From assembly GCF_007833215.1 (NCBI RefSeq), contig NZ_CP042239.1, positions 620,001 to 684,000 of the forward strand: a stretch of DNA of 64,000 nt, in the 5' to 3' direction. Below are positions 1 through 8,998 of the stretch, piece after piece. This DNA is from Sphingomonas suaedae (lineage in GTDB: Bacteria; Pseudomonadota; Alphaproteobacteria; Sphingomonadales; Sphingomonadaceae). The notes beneath the pieces are model-generated. The model saw only the letters and a program-made list of their open reading frames with translations, ran no database searches and was not told the DNA's origin. Position 1 is the stretch's first letter, and every line of letters begins with the position of its first letter. The translations under genes were made by a program, and so were the position numbers.

Positions 1-697
1 TCACGTTGTAGCGGAGGAGCACCAGCCCGCCGTCCTTGCCCGCCGCCGGGTCGTGCGCATATTCGGTAACCGAGCAATTCGCGACATCGCCTTGCTTGTC
101 GATTGCCAGGATTTCGGCCTCGCTCAAATTCTCGAGGATATAGCGCAGGCAAAGCACCACCACCTGATGGCCGACGATCATGACGTTGCGGCCAGCATAG
201 TGGAGCGAAACGGTATCCAACAGCGCGCGCAATCGAAAGATGACGTCGCACCAGCTCTCGCCGCCCGGTGGTCGGTGATAGAATTTCCCGAGCAGGCGAC
301 GGAACTCGGCCTGTTGCGGCTCCTGGGCATGGATACCGGCTACGGTGAGACCGTCGAGGATGCCGAACTCCTTTTCGCGCAATCGCTCGTCGGCGCAGAT
401 CGCCTCGTCCGCAGCAGCGCCGCCGGCATCGCGAAAGAGCCGCGCCGTCTCCCTTGCGCGCAGATAGGGGCTGGAGAGAATGACGTCCGGCCGGCCCTCG
501 CCGGGCTGCGCCGCGAACCAGCGTCCCAGCGCTCGCGCCTGATCCTCGCCCAGCCCCGAAAGCGGCACGTCGACGTCCCGCGTATCGAGCGGGATACGGT
601 GCAGGCCGTCGGCCATGGCCACGTCGCGGGCGACATTGCCCGCGCTCTGGCCATGGCGAACCAGCCACAGGCGCGCCGGCCAGCGGTCCAGGCTCAT
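1..697 (-). CDS. Histidine phosphatase family protein (phosphoglycerate-mutase-like), 3' end cut by window edge
   Basis: Reading leftward from an ATG at 697, the protein begins MSLDRWPARLWLVRHGQSAG. The RHG triad with the phosphorylatable histidine lies at about residues 14-16, as in the histidine phosphatase (PGAM/SixA-like) superfamily. Further in are a PYLRARETA segment (second catalytic Arg region) and VMIVGHQVVV, which supplies the second catalytic His. The frame is open to base 1, so the C-terminus is missing after about 232 codons. A cytosolic phosphomonoesterase is expected, but the substrate cannot be told (alpha-ribazole, phosphoglycerate and others are possible). The start is the first in-frame ATG before the RHG motif. 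Confidence 0.85.
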   Translation of the reverse strand, partial: MSLDRWPARLWLVRHGQSAGNVARDVAMADGLHRIPLDTRDVDVPLSGLGEDQARALGRWFAAQPGEGRPDVILSSPYLRARETARLFRDAGGAAADEAICADERLREKEFGILDGLTVAGIHAQEPQQAEFRRLLGKFYHRPPGGESWCDVIFRLRALLDTVSLHYAGRNVMIVGHQVVVLCLRYILENLSEAEILAIDKQGDVANCSVTEYAHDPAAGKDGGLVLLRYNV

Positions 698-731
698 CCC
701 TCGATCGTCCGGCGCGTCGTTCGCAGGGCGC

Positions 732-1772
732 TCACGCCTGATCGGCCCTGTTCGAGGGTCTGTCGCCATTGCGTTGGCCGCGATCGAGCGTGTCGCTCGG
801 ACTGCGCGCGTCGCCCTCTTGCTGATGCTCGGTCGTTATGTTCGGCCTCGGTTGAGTCTCGGTCCGGCTATTGGGCGCCAGGTCCTTTTCACCGGGCTCT
901 GCGGACAGATTGGGGCGGGGCTGGGTGTCTGTGTGCGAGGAATCCATGATCGCTCTCCGAGTGCGCGGAACGTCGCCTACAACGCGCGGACGCGGGGAAC
1001 GATGCGCGGACTTCGGGCGTCCGACATAGCCTGCGCGCTCGCCCTCACGCTGCCCCAGCATCGAGACGAGCGAAAGCGCATTCGCGATGGCCGCGCCTGC
1101 AGCCGTGTTGTCAAATATACACCAGCTTTGTCGTCCGGCAGCGCTGGCCTGTGATATCTGGCGCGCATAGCAGTCGATCGCTTCGCTCGTGTAGGACGAA
1201 CGGTACATGTCGGGCGAGCCATGGAGACGCCAATATTCCAGTTCAGGCCAGCCGCCTGGTCGCGCCGCGACGGCGCTCAGGGCCGGCTCGGCGGCCGCGC
1301 GTGCGACGCGCAATTCTGCGAGCAGCCTATCGGCGCTTTCCACGAACCAGCTTCGATGGCGGGGCTCGCAGACGATTCTCCCATCGGTTGCTGTGTGGAG
1401 CTTCTCGAAAAATCGGGCTGCGACGGACGTATCGAAAGCAAGACTGGGGGGCAGTTGGACCAGCAGCAGTTCCAACTTTTTCCCCAGTGGTCGAATTTCT
1501 TCGGCAAATAGCGAAATCAGGGCGTCCGGCTCGATCAACTTTGCCTGGTGCGTGATCGTCTTGGGGACTTTTACCGCGAAGCGAAACCGCGCAGGCACGC
1601 ACTCCGCCCATTTGGCCCAGGTGGACGATCGGTGCGTGCGGTGGAAGGATGAATTGATCTCAACCCCCTCGAAGACCTTGGAATAACGTTCGAGCGCGGT
1701 GCCTTCCGAAGGGAACCGCTCCGCATCAGCTCGCGCTATGCTCCACCCCGCTGTACCTACCACCGTTCTCAT
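732..1772 (-). CDS. DUF72 domain-containing protein with fused basic/Pro-rich tail
   Basis: Residues about 1-250 match the DUF72 (YecE-like) family: N-terminal VVGTAGWSI, the EINSSFHR block, FRFAVKVPKTITH and a late WCIFDNTAAGAAIANA block. The family is TIM-barrel-like and of unknown function. DUF72 proteins usually end soon after the FDNT block, but here about 95 more residues follow, low in complexity, with a repeated TQPRPN motif. Inside this tail an ATG at 947 has GGAGAG about 5 bases upstream and could start a separate 71-aa protein (732-947). Either the DUF72 stop has been lost or two genes are fused or nested. The domain call is firm; the tail is not explained. Confidence 0.8.
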   Translation of the reverse strand: MRTVVGTAGWSIARADAERFPSEGTALERYSKVFEGVEINSSFHRTHRSSTWAKWAECVPARFRFAVKVPKTITHQAKLIEPDALISLFAEEIRPLGKKLELLLVQLPPSLAFDTSVAARFFEKLHTATDGRIVCEPRHRSWFVESADRLLAELRVARAAAEPALSAVAARPGGWPELEYWRLHGSPDMYRSSYTSEAIDCYARQISQASAAGRQSWCIFDNTAAGAAIANALSLVSMLGQREGERAGYVGRPKSAHRSPRPRVVGDVPRTRRAIMDSSHTDTQPRPNLSAEPGEKDLAPNSRTETQPRPNITTEHQQEGDARSPSDTLDRGQRNGDRPSNRADQA

Positions 1773-2240
1773 CCAGATTCGTCCTATAGGGTCGCAGGAT
1801 GCTACAAGAATCCGTGGATTGAGGTGCTCCAGGTCCCCGCTTATAGGCGCACTTAGTCAGGTGCTGAGCGCGCATGGGAGTCCCTGGGAATTCCCCTACG
1901 CAGACGATAATGGCCGGGCGTGCTGGCGGAAATCGACTGCAGCTAGGTGAGGTCACCCAGTCGCAGCGTCTTGCGATCCGACCCGCAGTGGTAATCATCT
2001 TGGCACGGTCGCGGCTGCTCCGTGCGCGATCGAGCCCTCTTCAGCGAAGATCCGAAAAGCGCACACCGTCCCGCTTCCTCGTTTCAGCGCTGAGCTGATC
2101 CTGCGAAGTCATCCCCGTGGAGGGACGCGGGGCGCAACATGCGCATTGGGGTTTGGCGGGGCGTTTTGTGCTCGCCGATGCCGCCCGGCGTTCATGCCGG
2201 TTCATCAGCCTATTCCCGTCTTCTTGTGTCGAGCATTCCC
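1773..2240. other. Intergenic stretch, no supported gene
   Basis: About 470 bases between the DUF72 gene and the DUF3606 gene. Several short open frames exist on both strands, but none has family-like sequence together with a convincing ribosome site. The promoter of the leftward DUF72 gene should lie at its left end. Nothing else is recognised. Confidence 0.5.
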
Positions 2241-2417
2241 TTACCCTTTCAGATATGCGCGCACCTTGTCGGCGGAGCTGCCCACAGCACCGACCGCGTC
2301 CTGGAGGCGTTCCTTCGAAACCCCAAGCGCCTCTGTCCAGTAACGGACCTCATGTTCCTCACCCATCGCGATGCGGTCGCGATCAGGCGAACCGACGTTA
2401 TTCTTGTCGTCAGCCAT
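2241..2417 (-). CDS. DUF3606 domain-containing small protein
   Basis: A 58-aa protein starting MADDKNNVGSPDRDR with the family pattern EVRYWTEALGVS, an AVGAVG segment and a C-terminal KVRAYLKG. DUF3606 proteins are short, soluble and common in alpha- and betaproteobacteria; their role is unknown. The frame is open further upstream, but the ATG at 2417 is preceded by a clear GAGGAG sequence and matches the usual length, so it was chosen over a longer 146-aa reading. The gene stands alone, transcribed leftward. Confidence 0.8.
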   Translation of the reverse strand: MADDKNNVGSPDRDRIAMGEEHEVRYWTEALGVSKERLQDAVGAVGSSADKVRAYLKG

Positions 2418-3176
2418 TTGCTTCTCCTCACTCCCTGCGTGAATCCTCCTCCCGGCCAAAAGTTCAATCCGACTCATATGGAACGCGACTCGGCGCTGAT
2501 GAGCCCACTGCGAATGGGCCAGCTTCTCTTCCCAACAAACAGCGGACTTGCTCGCTATGCCGCTCGAAGTCGCAACAGGAGAGACGGTGATTGACTGGCG
2601 AAAAGCGCTCAGCGCTGTGCAGCAACATTCGCCCGGGTCACATCCGCGCTGCAATTGGTCAATGCGGTCGCGCACCTGCAAAAGAACTGTGCGTCATCGA
2701 GCCTGCCGTCGAAATCGTCCGGCACACTCAAACCCTAGCCTCGGAAAACAGCGGGAGATTATCATGGACATCGCACTCACGACCCTCGTCGAGTGCATCG
2801 CCCGCGTCCAGGCGGCGTACCAGCTGAGCAGGAACGGCGAGGGAAATATGGTCTCGGCGGGTGAAGCCGTTGCTCATCTATGGCCAGATTACATCACAAC
2901 GGCCCTGGGCCGTTCTCCGCACGATTTGGGAGCCCAGCGACTGAATGGTCGAAGTCGGCGATGTCGCAGTGTGGGAGCGCATGGTGCCGGCTGCTCTGGA
3001 AGAATGTCCGAGCATCTAAGCAAGCGTGTCTGCGTTGCTCGGCTATTAGCCATGGCTTTCCGCCTTGACAGCCGCCGAGTTGTTTCGCTTTCATGCCGAC
3101 GCGGGGAACCGGGGGAAAGGAGAAGGCGAGCAGCCGATCCGAATATTATTCCCGGCGCGCCCAGCAGGAGCGAACA
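2418..3176. other. Intergenic/decayed stretch
   Basis: No intact gene is recognised in these 760 bases. On the + strand a reading from ATG 2764 (MDIALTTLVECIARVQ) looks protein-like for about 60 codons and then becomes basic and unconvincing. A short reading from 2945 in another frame (MVEVGDVAVWERMVPAALEE) also looks protein-like. They could be pieces of one decayed small gene, but no family is recognised. Confidence 0.3.
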
Positions 3177-3293
3177 ATGGCGCAGAATGCGAAGGACACG
3201 CCCGCTCGCTGGTCGCATCTGACGCTCGCCGAGCAATATGAACGCATTGCGAACGGCGAACTGATTGGGACGGGAATCGTCCAGCGCGGATAG
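3177..3293 (+). CDS. Hypothetical 38-aa protein
   Basis: A short frame, MAQNAKDTPARWSHLTLAEQ and on, ending in a TAG at 3291. It is preceded by CAGGAG six bases before the ATG, a good ribosome site. The composition (acidic/basic mix, TLAEQYERIANGEL) reads like a real small soluble protein and not like noise. No family is recognised and no partner gene is adjacent. Confidence 0.45.
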   Translation: MAQNAKDTPARWSHLTLAEQYERIANGELIGTGIVQRG

Positions 3294-3721
3294 CAGAAAG
3301 GCCCAGGGTCCTGACGGTGCCTTGCTGACATGCCCTCACCCTTGCTTGATGGTGGGCGAGTACAGCCTACTCCACTCGATCGATGCCTCCCTCGCGTCGC
3401 GGCGAAAGCGGATTAAAGCGCTCCGACAACTACGCCGTCCGTTGCGACTACGTCCGGAACACCGGGCTAGCCAACGGCTCGCCCCACCCCTGACTCGGGT
3501 CAACCCGTTAACCAAATTCCCGATGAGTCCGTCCCGTCATTTACCCGTTAGCGCTGCGGGTTCGAGGGAGAGCGCAATGCCATCGTTAGTGAAGGTTGCC
3601 CGAATGTTGAATCACGGCGCGCCGCACGCCTTCAATAGCGTTCCGCACCGCTGTCGGCCAAACGATGAATTGCGCGCGGTGTCCGCCAAGTCCGTCCCAA
3701 CCCAAGACGTTCCGCAACCGG
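3294..3721. other. Intergenic stretch, nothing recognised
   Basis: About 430 bases between the 38-aa frame and the 3' end of the leftward pseudogene. Open frames here are antisense shadows with no family-like content. No repeats, tRNA or strong promoter were seen. Confidence 0.4.
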
Positions 3722-4225
3722 TCAGTTGAACCCGAAGCTCCCGGTTCGTTCGGCCCTGGCGCCAAGGCGAATAGGCGCGGTCATGGCTGGTCGGATACGC
3801 GATTTGAGGAAGTTGACGGCCCAACTCCGGGTGCCGCTCCTGGCCAGGCAACGCAGCGTAGACAGCTCCCCTTTGGTCTGGAAGATTTCGCAGGTTCCGG
3901 TTGCCGCGACCCGGCGGCCGTTTCGGACCCGCACGCGGCTTACTATCATTCGGTGGTCGGGCATCTCGCCGGCAAACTGAATCATCGAGCCCTAGCCTCT
4001 CCTGCTGAAATCGAGTGTCGCATGTTCCCTATCTCGCCGGATCGAGACGGTATCGCACAGTACCAGGGCTGTTTCGTGCCGATATCGTGCTAGGCGTTCG
4101 GGATATTCGCATCGGCCATTGATGACCGTTGCCGCCGCGAGTTCCTGAGCGTGGACCGCGGAGGAGCGGGCGGTTTCGCAGATCAAGGTCGCTACTACCG
4201 CCAGGGCTAATCTTATCGGCACCAT
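3722..4225 (-). pseudogene. Small exported protein interrupted by an in-frame amber codon
   Basis: Two adjoining frames in the same phase make one protein. Residues 1-77 start MVPIRLALAVVATLICETAR (signal peptide, probable cut after VHAQ) and continue through INGRCEYPERLARY and HATLDFSRRG. A TAG at 3992-3994 follows, and the reading resumes at once as GSMIQFAGEMPDHRMIVSRV to a stop at 3722. The joined length (about 167 codons) and continuous beta-rich character indicate one periplasmic protein broken by a nonsense mutation; TAG differs from the Trp codon TGG by one base. A downstream ATG at 3985 could give only the C-terminal half without a signal peptide. Function unknown. Confidence 0.65.
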
Positions 4226-4390
4226 GGCGGGACCATTACTCTATTTCAGGCCACGCGCCGACCTTCCGCGGGTCCAGGTCTAGCTGTTGCGACAGGACGG
4301 CGAACTGTGCGCTGTCACTGCTTGATGGACTGACGCGATTCGCGAGCCGGACCGTCGGATGGGCGTTTCCGACCCGAAACTATCTCCCCG

Positions 4391-6619
4391 TCATTCCCAC
4401 CCCAGTAACAAGCGCCCGCTCGCAGGTACGATATAGTCGATGCGATCGGCTTTCGAATGCCGCGGCCGCAGCACATCGCCGCCTGCGGTTCGTACCGTCA
4501 CAGATGGGAGCGCCGCGCGCCCATTGCGGACGAGTGACAGCATCGCGGTGCAATTCTCGCCGCCATCGAGGCTGATACTCAGCGCGCGGCTGTTGGTGCG
4601 CTCGTGCGACAGGATGAAATGATCGCAGAACAGGCGGAAGGGCGCGTCATCGACGATGTGAAAGCTGCGCGTAGCGAAAACCAGGGCCGCGCCCGCGCCA
4701 TAGATCTCCTGTCCGACCTGGCCCGCTGGCTCGCCGCCCACATAGAGATCCTCGAGGGGGAAGGACAGGTCGCAGTCGATATGCCCATTGCGGATATCGT
4801 CGGCGAGCATCTGCTTAGGCAGCGCGTCGGGATAATAGAACCAGGCGCGGTCGAGCGCATATTTGCAATATTCGCTGATCAGCATCCGCGCTGCTGGCTC
4901 GAGCTCGGGGCCGCTGTCGCGCAGATAGTATTCGAACGCCGCAAAGCTGTCGAAGCATTCGTAGATCGCCATGTACGGTGCGTCCTGCAAGCAGGTGACG
5001 CCGAGGAAGTTGCGGTAGTAGCGGGCATTGTCGATCTCGGATTCCCAGATCGCGCTGTTGTGGAAGAAGCTGGCCAGATAGACATAGCTTTGCAGTCGGT
5101 AGCGTTCGACATTGGTGATGCGCCACAGCCGCATGCACGCCGCCGCGCCCCAGGCGGTAAGGTTGGCCTGGTAATTGAGGCTAAAGCGCATGCCCCGGGC
5201 GGCGTCGATCGCCGCCTGGGCCTCGTGGAGAAAGCGCTCCTCGCGACTAAGCTCATAGGCCTGAAGCATTACCCAGGCATACATACCGCCGACATCGGTC
5301 TGGCCCTGGCCGTCGGCGCCGGCGACATCGGTGATCACGCTGAAATCGGTGACCTTGTACTGGATCGGCCATTTGTAGTTGAAATGATGCGCGGCCTTGA
5401 TGCCGAAATCGATCGAGCGCTCGAACAGACTGCGCGCGGTCTGGTTGCCGGCGATCGCCAGTCGGCCGAGATTCATCAGCGGATGATAGAGATACCAGCT
5501 GTCGACCGCGTTCTTGTCCTTGTCGTCGCCGACATTGGGGAGATAGCGCCGCATCGACTTGAGCTTGGGATCGTAGAATTTCCCAAGCCCCGCCTCGAAC
5601 TCGGCGAGCAGCGGAATATCGGTGCCGCTCCAGCGTGCATAATCGTGCATCGGCGCGATCAATGCCATCTGGACCATCGAGTCGGGATATTCGCTGGCGG
5701 TATAGGGATGCGCGTAGCGATGCCCATAATGCTTGATCGTCGCCTTGGGCGAGTTCGCGAGGTCTGCGAGGGTGCGCTGCGAGCGTTCGGCCCAGTCGCG
5801 AAACTCAACCGGCGGCAGATCGAGCGTGGTGTAGACCGCGCCGAGCATCTGCACGAAGCGACGCGCCGAATCGCTCTCCTCGGTTGCGGCGGAATCGCGG
5901 AAGACCAGGATCGCGTCGGACACCGTCACCGGCTTTCCGGCCGGGAGCGGATCGATCGGCGGAGTGCCGCTTTGCGGTGGGGTCGGCGGCAGATAGCCGA
6001 GCTCGGGCCATTCGCCGCCCACCGCGCCGTCAGGTTTGGTTCCGGTGGCGCGGTAATAGTCGTTCATCGCTGTGAGGTTCTGGAAGTAGAGCACGCTGCC
6101 AAAGCCGGGCTCGTCGATATGGAAATAGAGCAGCCCTGAATTGACTCCGCGCTGCCCCGCCTCGACCACCCCGACCGCGCCGGCGGGATCGTCGTGGGCG
6201 TCCAGCGGGTAAAGATCGCGCGGCAGATAGGGCACCAGCAGCGGCACGGCGGGAATGAGCGCGATCGTGGTGCGCAGCCGCTGCAGGTCCATCCTGTCGG
6301 TGCGGATCACCACAACATGCTCGCCGATTGCGCTGACCACCGACAGGCGCAGCGTCTCGCCCGCCTTGGGACGCCGGATCGCCACCTTGTCGATCCCGCC
6401 GGGCGCGAAGGCCAACCGCAAGGCGAGGCCGCCCAAGCCCGGCCTGCGCAGGATCGCCCAGAGCGAATCGCGGCCCTCGCAGACCTCCCCGGTGAGATCG
6501 CCAAAGGTGAAGCTGGCATGCGTGACCAGGGTCTTGCCGGCAAGTTGGGCGCGCAGCGCCAGCGTCAGCGGGCTCACCCCGGCGAGATCGGGATTGTCGA
6601 GTTCCAGCGTCGCGGCCAT
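4391..6619 (-). CDS. Uncharacterised 742-aa protein, probable (alpha/alpha)-barrel carbohydrate-active enzyme
   Basis: A long soluble protein with no signal peptide. Residues about 1-250 look like a beta-rich domain. Residues about 300-640 are helical, aromatic and Trp-rich (HYGHRYAHPYTASEYPDSM, GMYAWVMLQAYELS, LDRAWFYYPDA), as in the alpha/alpha toroids of glycosidases and lyases. A beta-type C-terminal segment follows. Its place 106 bases downstream of a GH130 gene on the same strand supports a glycan role. The ATG at 6619 has AAGGGA upstream. No CAZy family could be assigned from sequence alone; it may be an uncharacterised glycosidase or an accessory protein. Confidence 0.7.
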   Translation of the reverse strand: MAATLELDNPDLAGVSPLTLALRAQLAGKTLVTHASFTFGDLTGEVCEGRDSLWAILRRPGLGGLALRLAFAPGGIDKVAIRRPKAGETLRLSVVSAIGEHVVVIRTDRMDLQRLRTTIALIPAVPLLVPYLPRDLYPLDAHDDPAGAVGVVEAGQRGVNSGLLYFHIDEPGFGSVLYFQNLTAMNDYYRATGTKPDGAVGGEWPELGYLPPTPPQSGTPPIDPLPAGKPVTVSDAILVFRDSAATEESDSARRFVQMLGAVYTTLDLPPVEFRDWAERSQRTLADLANSPKATIKHYGHRYAHPYTASEYPDSMVQMALIAPMHDYARWSGTDIPLLAEFEAGLGKFYDPKLKSMRRYLPNVGDDKDKNAVDSWYLYHPLMNLGRLAIAGNQTARSLFERSIDFGIKAAHHFNYKWPIQYKVTDFSVITDVAGADGQGQTDVGGMYAWVMLQAYELSREERFLHEAQAAIDAARGMRFSLNYQANLTAWGAAACMRLWRITNVERYRLQSYVYLASFFHNSAIWESEIDNARYYRNFLGVTCLQDAPYMAIYECFDSFAAFEYYLRDSGPELEPAARMLISEYCKYALDRAWFYYPDALPKQMLADDIRNGHIDCDLSFPLEDLYVGGEPAGQVGQEIYGAGAALVFATRSFHIVDDAPFRLFCDHFILSHERTNSRALSISLDGGENCTAMLSLVRNGRAALPSVTVRTAGGDVLRPRHSKADRIDYIVPASGRLLLGWE

Positions 6620-6725
6620 CGGCGATTTCCCTTAGGTGCAGGCAAGCGGAACTCTCGCTCATCGTAAGGGTTCCGGGCGTTTCGAGTAGGATTGTCATGG
6701 GCTGGCACATTTCTCGCCGAGCCTT

Positions 6726-7862
6726 TCAGGCGTGGAATACCCCCTTTGGAATATGGGTGATGCGACACGCCAGATCGCCCTCGCCCGAGGCGACGATATA
6801 ATGGTCGCCGCCATTGGCGATGCCGGTGGTGAACACCACGTCGCGGATATACATCTGATGTTCGATCGGCTGGGTCAGCGCCGGATTGGCCTCGAGCAAC
6901 GGCGCGTGGTTGGTGGCGAGCACCGTGCTCGGATCGTCCCGGTCGAGGATCGACCAATAGGTGCGATAGATGCCAACAATCTCCTTAGGCTCGACGCCGT
7001 GCCACAGGCTGAGCCAGCCCTGCTCGGTCAGCATCGGCGGCGTCCCGCCGCCCATCCGCGCCGTCGCCACGGTGCCGGCGTGCGGGCGGATGCCAGGCTT
7101 GCGATAGGGTTTCCAGAAATAGCCGTCGGGTGAGAGCGCGAGGTTGATCGAGGGTCCGGCGCGCCATTCGCTGCCCGGCGGATAGGCGAAATAGAGATCG
7201 CCGAGCGGGCGGGTCTGCGCCCAATATTGCCCGCGGATCAGCCCTTCGAAGATCAGCATGTCCTTGTTCTGGTGATCGAGGACGATGTCCTCGAAGGTCC
7301 AGTCAAGGCCGTCGGGCGAGCTGTAGAGCGTCGTCGAATGGCGCTCGGGGCTGACCGAGCAGGTGGTCATCAGATAGCGATCGCCAACCTTGCTGATGCG
7401 CGCGTCCTCGACCCCATAGCATTGGAAGCTGTCCTGCGGCGCAATCGCGCGATCGTAATGGATCGCGACCACCTCGAGCCCGTCGGGTGTTAGTTCGACC
7501 GGCAGCAGCCAGGACAAGGAAGTCAGCGCCATGATCTTCCAGCCGCCGCCCCGCAGCATGAATTTGCGCGGATCGGCGGTGTCGGCATAGTCGAGCGGCC
7601 AGGCGTCGAGCACGTAGCGGCCCTTGGTATCGCCCTCGACTGCTTCCCAGCGGATCGAATGGACATTCCCGTCCTTGACCGGGTGGCGCAGCGCTTCGGC
7701 GACACGCACCATCATCAGCAGATTGCCGCTGGCGAGCCGGGTCAGCCCGGGATTGAAGGCGCCCAGCACATAGGTCTCGACGTTCAGATGCCCGGCGAGC
7801 GGCGAGCGCGACAGGTCGATATCGTCGGGAACGAGGACGAGCTTGTCGACAGCATAGTTCAT
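6726..7862 (-). CDS. GH130-family beta-mannoside phosphorylase/glycosidase-like protein
   Basis: A 378-aa five-bladed beta-propeller-type protein. It shows FNPGLTRLASGNLLMMVRVAE near the N-terminus, the hallmark GVEDARI (usually GxEDPRI, with the catalytic Asp) at about residue 150, a HAGTVATARMGGGTPP ligand loop, and LSLWHGVE. GH130 enzymes phosphorolyse or hydrolyse beta-mannosides in the cytoplasm. Whether this one uses phosphate depends on residues that cannot be judged by eye. The start overlaps the stop of the upstream SDR gene by four bases (ATGA), so the two are translationally coupled. Confidence 0.8.
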   Translation of the reverse strand: MNYAVDKLVLVPDDIDLSRSPLAGHLNVETYVLGAFNPGLTRLASGNLLMMVRVAEALRHPVKDGNVHSIRWEAVEGDTKGRYVLDAWPLDYADTADPRKFMLRGGGWKIMALTSLSWLLPVELTPDGLEVVAIHYDRAIAPQDSFQCYGVEDARISKVGDRYLMTTCSVSPERHSTTLYSSPDGLDWTFEDIVLDHQNKDMLIFEGLIRGQYWAQTRPLGDLYFAYPPGSEWRAGPSINLALSPDGYFWKPYRKPGIRPHAGTVATARMGGGTPPMLTEQGWLSLWHGVEPKEIVGIYRTYWSILDRDDPSTVLATNHAPLLEANPALTQPIEHQMYIRDVVFTTGIANGGDHYIVASGEGDLACRITHIPKGVFHA

Positions 7863-8617
7863 TCGGCTGGTTGCGCGCGCGGGACGATGGTGAGCTGCTG
7901 GATCACTGCGCGGCTCGGCTGGGTGAGCAGATAGTGTACCCCCACCGCGATGTCCTCGGCGCGCAGCATCGTCTCGTCGTGGATCATCTCGCGCTGTTTG
8001 TCGGCCGGGATGTCGGGATATTGGAAATCCGCGCCGGTCTTGCCCGGTTCTACCAGCGACACCTTGATGCCCTGGGGCCCGAGTTCCTTGCGCAACGCCT
8101 CGGCGAAGCCAGCGATGCCAGCCTTGATCCCGGCATAGACCGTCGATCCTGGCCCGAGGATGTGCGCGCTCATTGAGCCGATCAGGACGATGTCACCCTT
8201 GTCGCGAAGCAGTTCCTGCGCGGCATGGGCGGTGAGCAGATAGGCGGTGAAGTCGGCAGCGACGGCGTAGACCAGTTCATCCTTGCCCATTTCGGTGAGG
8301 CCGCTGGCCGGGACTGCGGCGTTGGCAATGACGATGTCGGCTGCGCCGAAATAGGCGTTGCCCGCCGCGAAGAAGCGCGCGACGCCGTCGTCCTCGGCGA
8401 GGTCGAGCGCGATGCCGTTACCCTTTCCGACCTCACGGATGCGCGCCAGCGCGTCGTCGAGATGCTCGGGCGTTCGCCCGCAGATGAAGACATCTACGCC
8501 TTCGCTGGCCAGCAGCGCCGCGGTCGCCCGTCCGATCCCGGTCGTGCCACCGGTGATCAAGGCGCGCCGACCGGCGAGCGGCACAACATCGGTATGGGCG
8601 TCACTCGCATTGACCAT
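7859..8617 (-). CDS. SDR-family NAD(P)-dependent oxidoreductase
   Basis: A classical short-chain dehydrogenase of 252 aa. It has TGGTTGIG for cofactor binding near residue 20, NAAVP in place of NNAG, and a catalytic Ser in IGSMSAH with YAGIK (YxxxK). An Arg in the CGRTPE position suggests NADP preference. The ATG at 8617, with AAAGG upstream, was preferred to a longer reading from 8737, whose first 40 residues are not SDR-like. It leads a leftward operon with the GH130 and 742-aa genes and probably acts on a sugar or sugar acid released by them. Confidence 0.85.
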   Translation of the reverse strand: MVNASDAHTDVVPLAGRRALITGGTTGIGRATAALLASEGVDVFICGRTPEHLDDALARIREVGKGNGIALDLAEDDGVARFFAAGNAYFGAADIVIANAAVPASGLTEMGKDELVYAVAADFTAYLLTAHAAQELLRDKGDIVLIGSMSAHILGPGSTVYAGIKAGIAGFAEALRKELGPQGIKVSLVEPGKTGADFQYPDIPADKQREMIHDETMLRAEDIAVGVHYLLTQPSRAVIQQLTIVPRAQPAE

Positions 8618-8998
8618 TGGGCTTGCCTTTCGTGTTGGGTCTCGACGCGACGCGCATCGATCGCGTGCCGGTCCAACACGCCGGTCATTGGGAAGTTTCG
8701 AAACCGTCTGGCATTTCAGTGAGAATGTTTCCGGCACGGCTGGGGCTGGCTTGAAGCCTTACCCCGCACGACGGGATCGACGGTAGCCGGGGCGATTGTC
8801 TCATCCGTACAGGTCCGCCTCACAACGCCCCTCGCAGGCCCATCACTTCCCAAAGTTGCGGTGACGCTGGTGACACACGAGCTCCGGGCTGCTTCCAGCA
8901 CGCGTAGCCAAGCGGCATCGCGCCATCGTCAACCGGCGCGCGCGTGCTCCTGCGGTAGAGCGTGCAGCCTCAGACCCGTCACGGCGGCTTCCCTGTCC
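8618..8998. other. Intergenic region upstream of the SDR-GH130 operon
   Basis: These 380 bases carry no gene. They must hold the promoter of the leftward SDR operon and the end of the esterase transcript. No obvious terminator stem with a T-run or operator repeat was found. Confidence 0.4.

Noticed and set aside
53..949. 298-aa open frame on the + strand
   Set aside because: Antisense to the histidine phosphatase, whose RHG motif is in the other strand.
2548..3222. 224-aa open frame on the + strand
   Set aside because: Only a short middle part looks protein-like; the rest is basic and without motifs, and it overlaps the better-supported 38-aa gene.
4604..6139. 511-aa open frame on the + strand
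   Set aside because: It is antisense to the 742-aa gene, with the Ile/Arg/Asp/Gly-rich composition typical of the complementary frame of GC-rich genes and no family motif.
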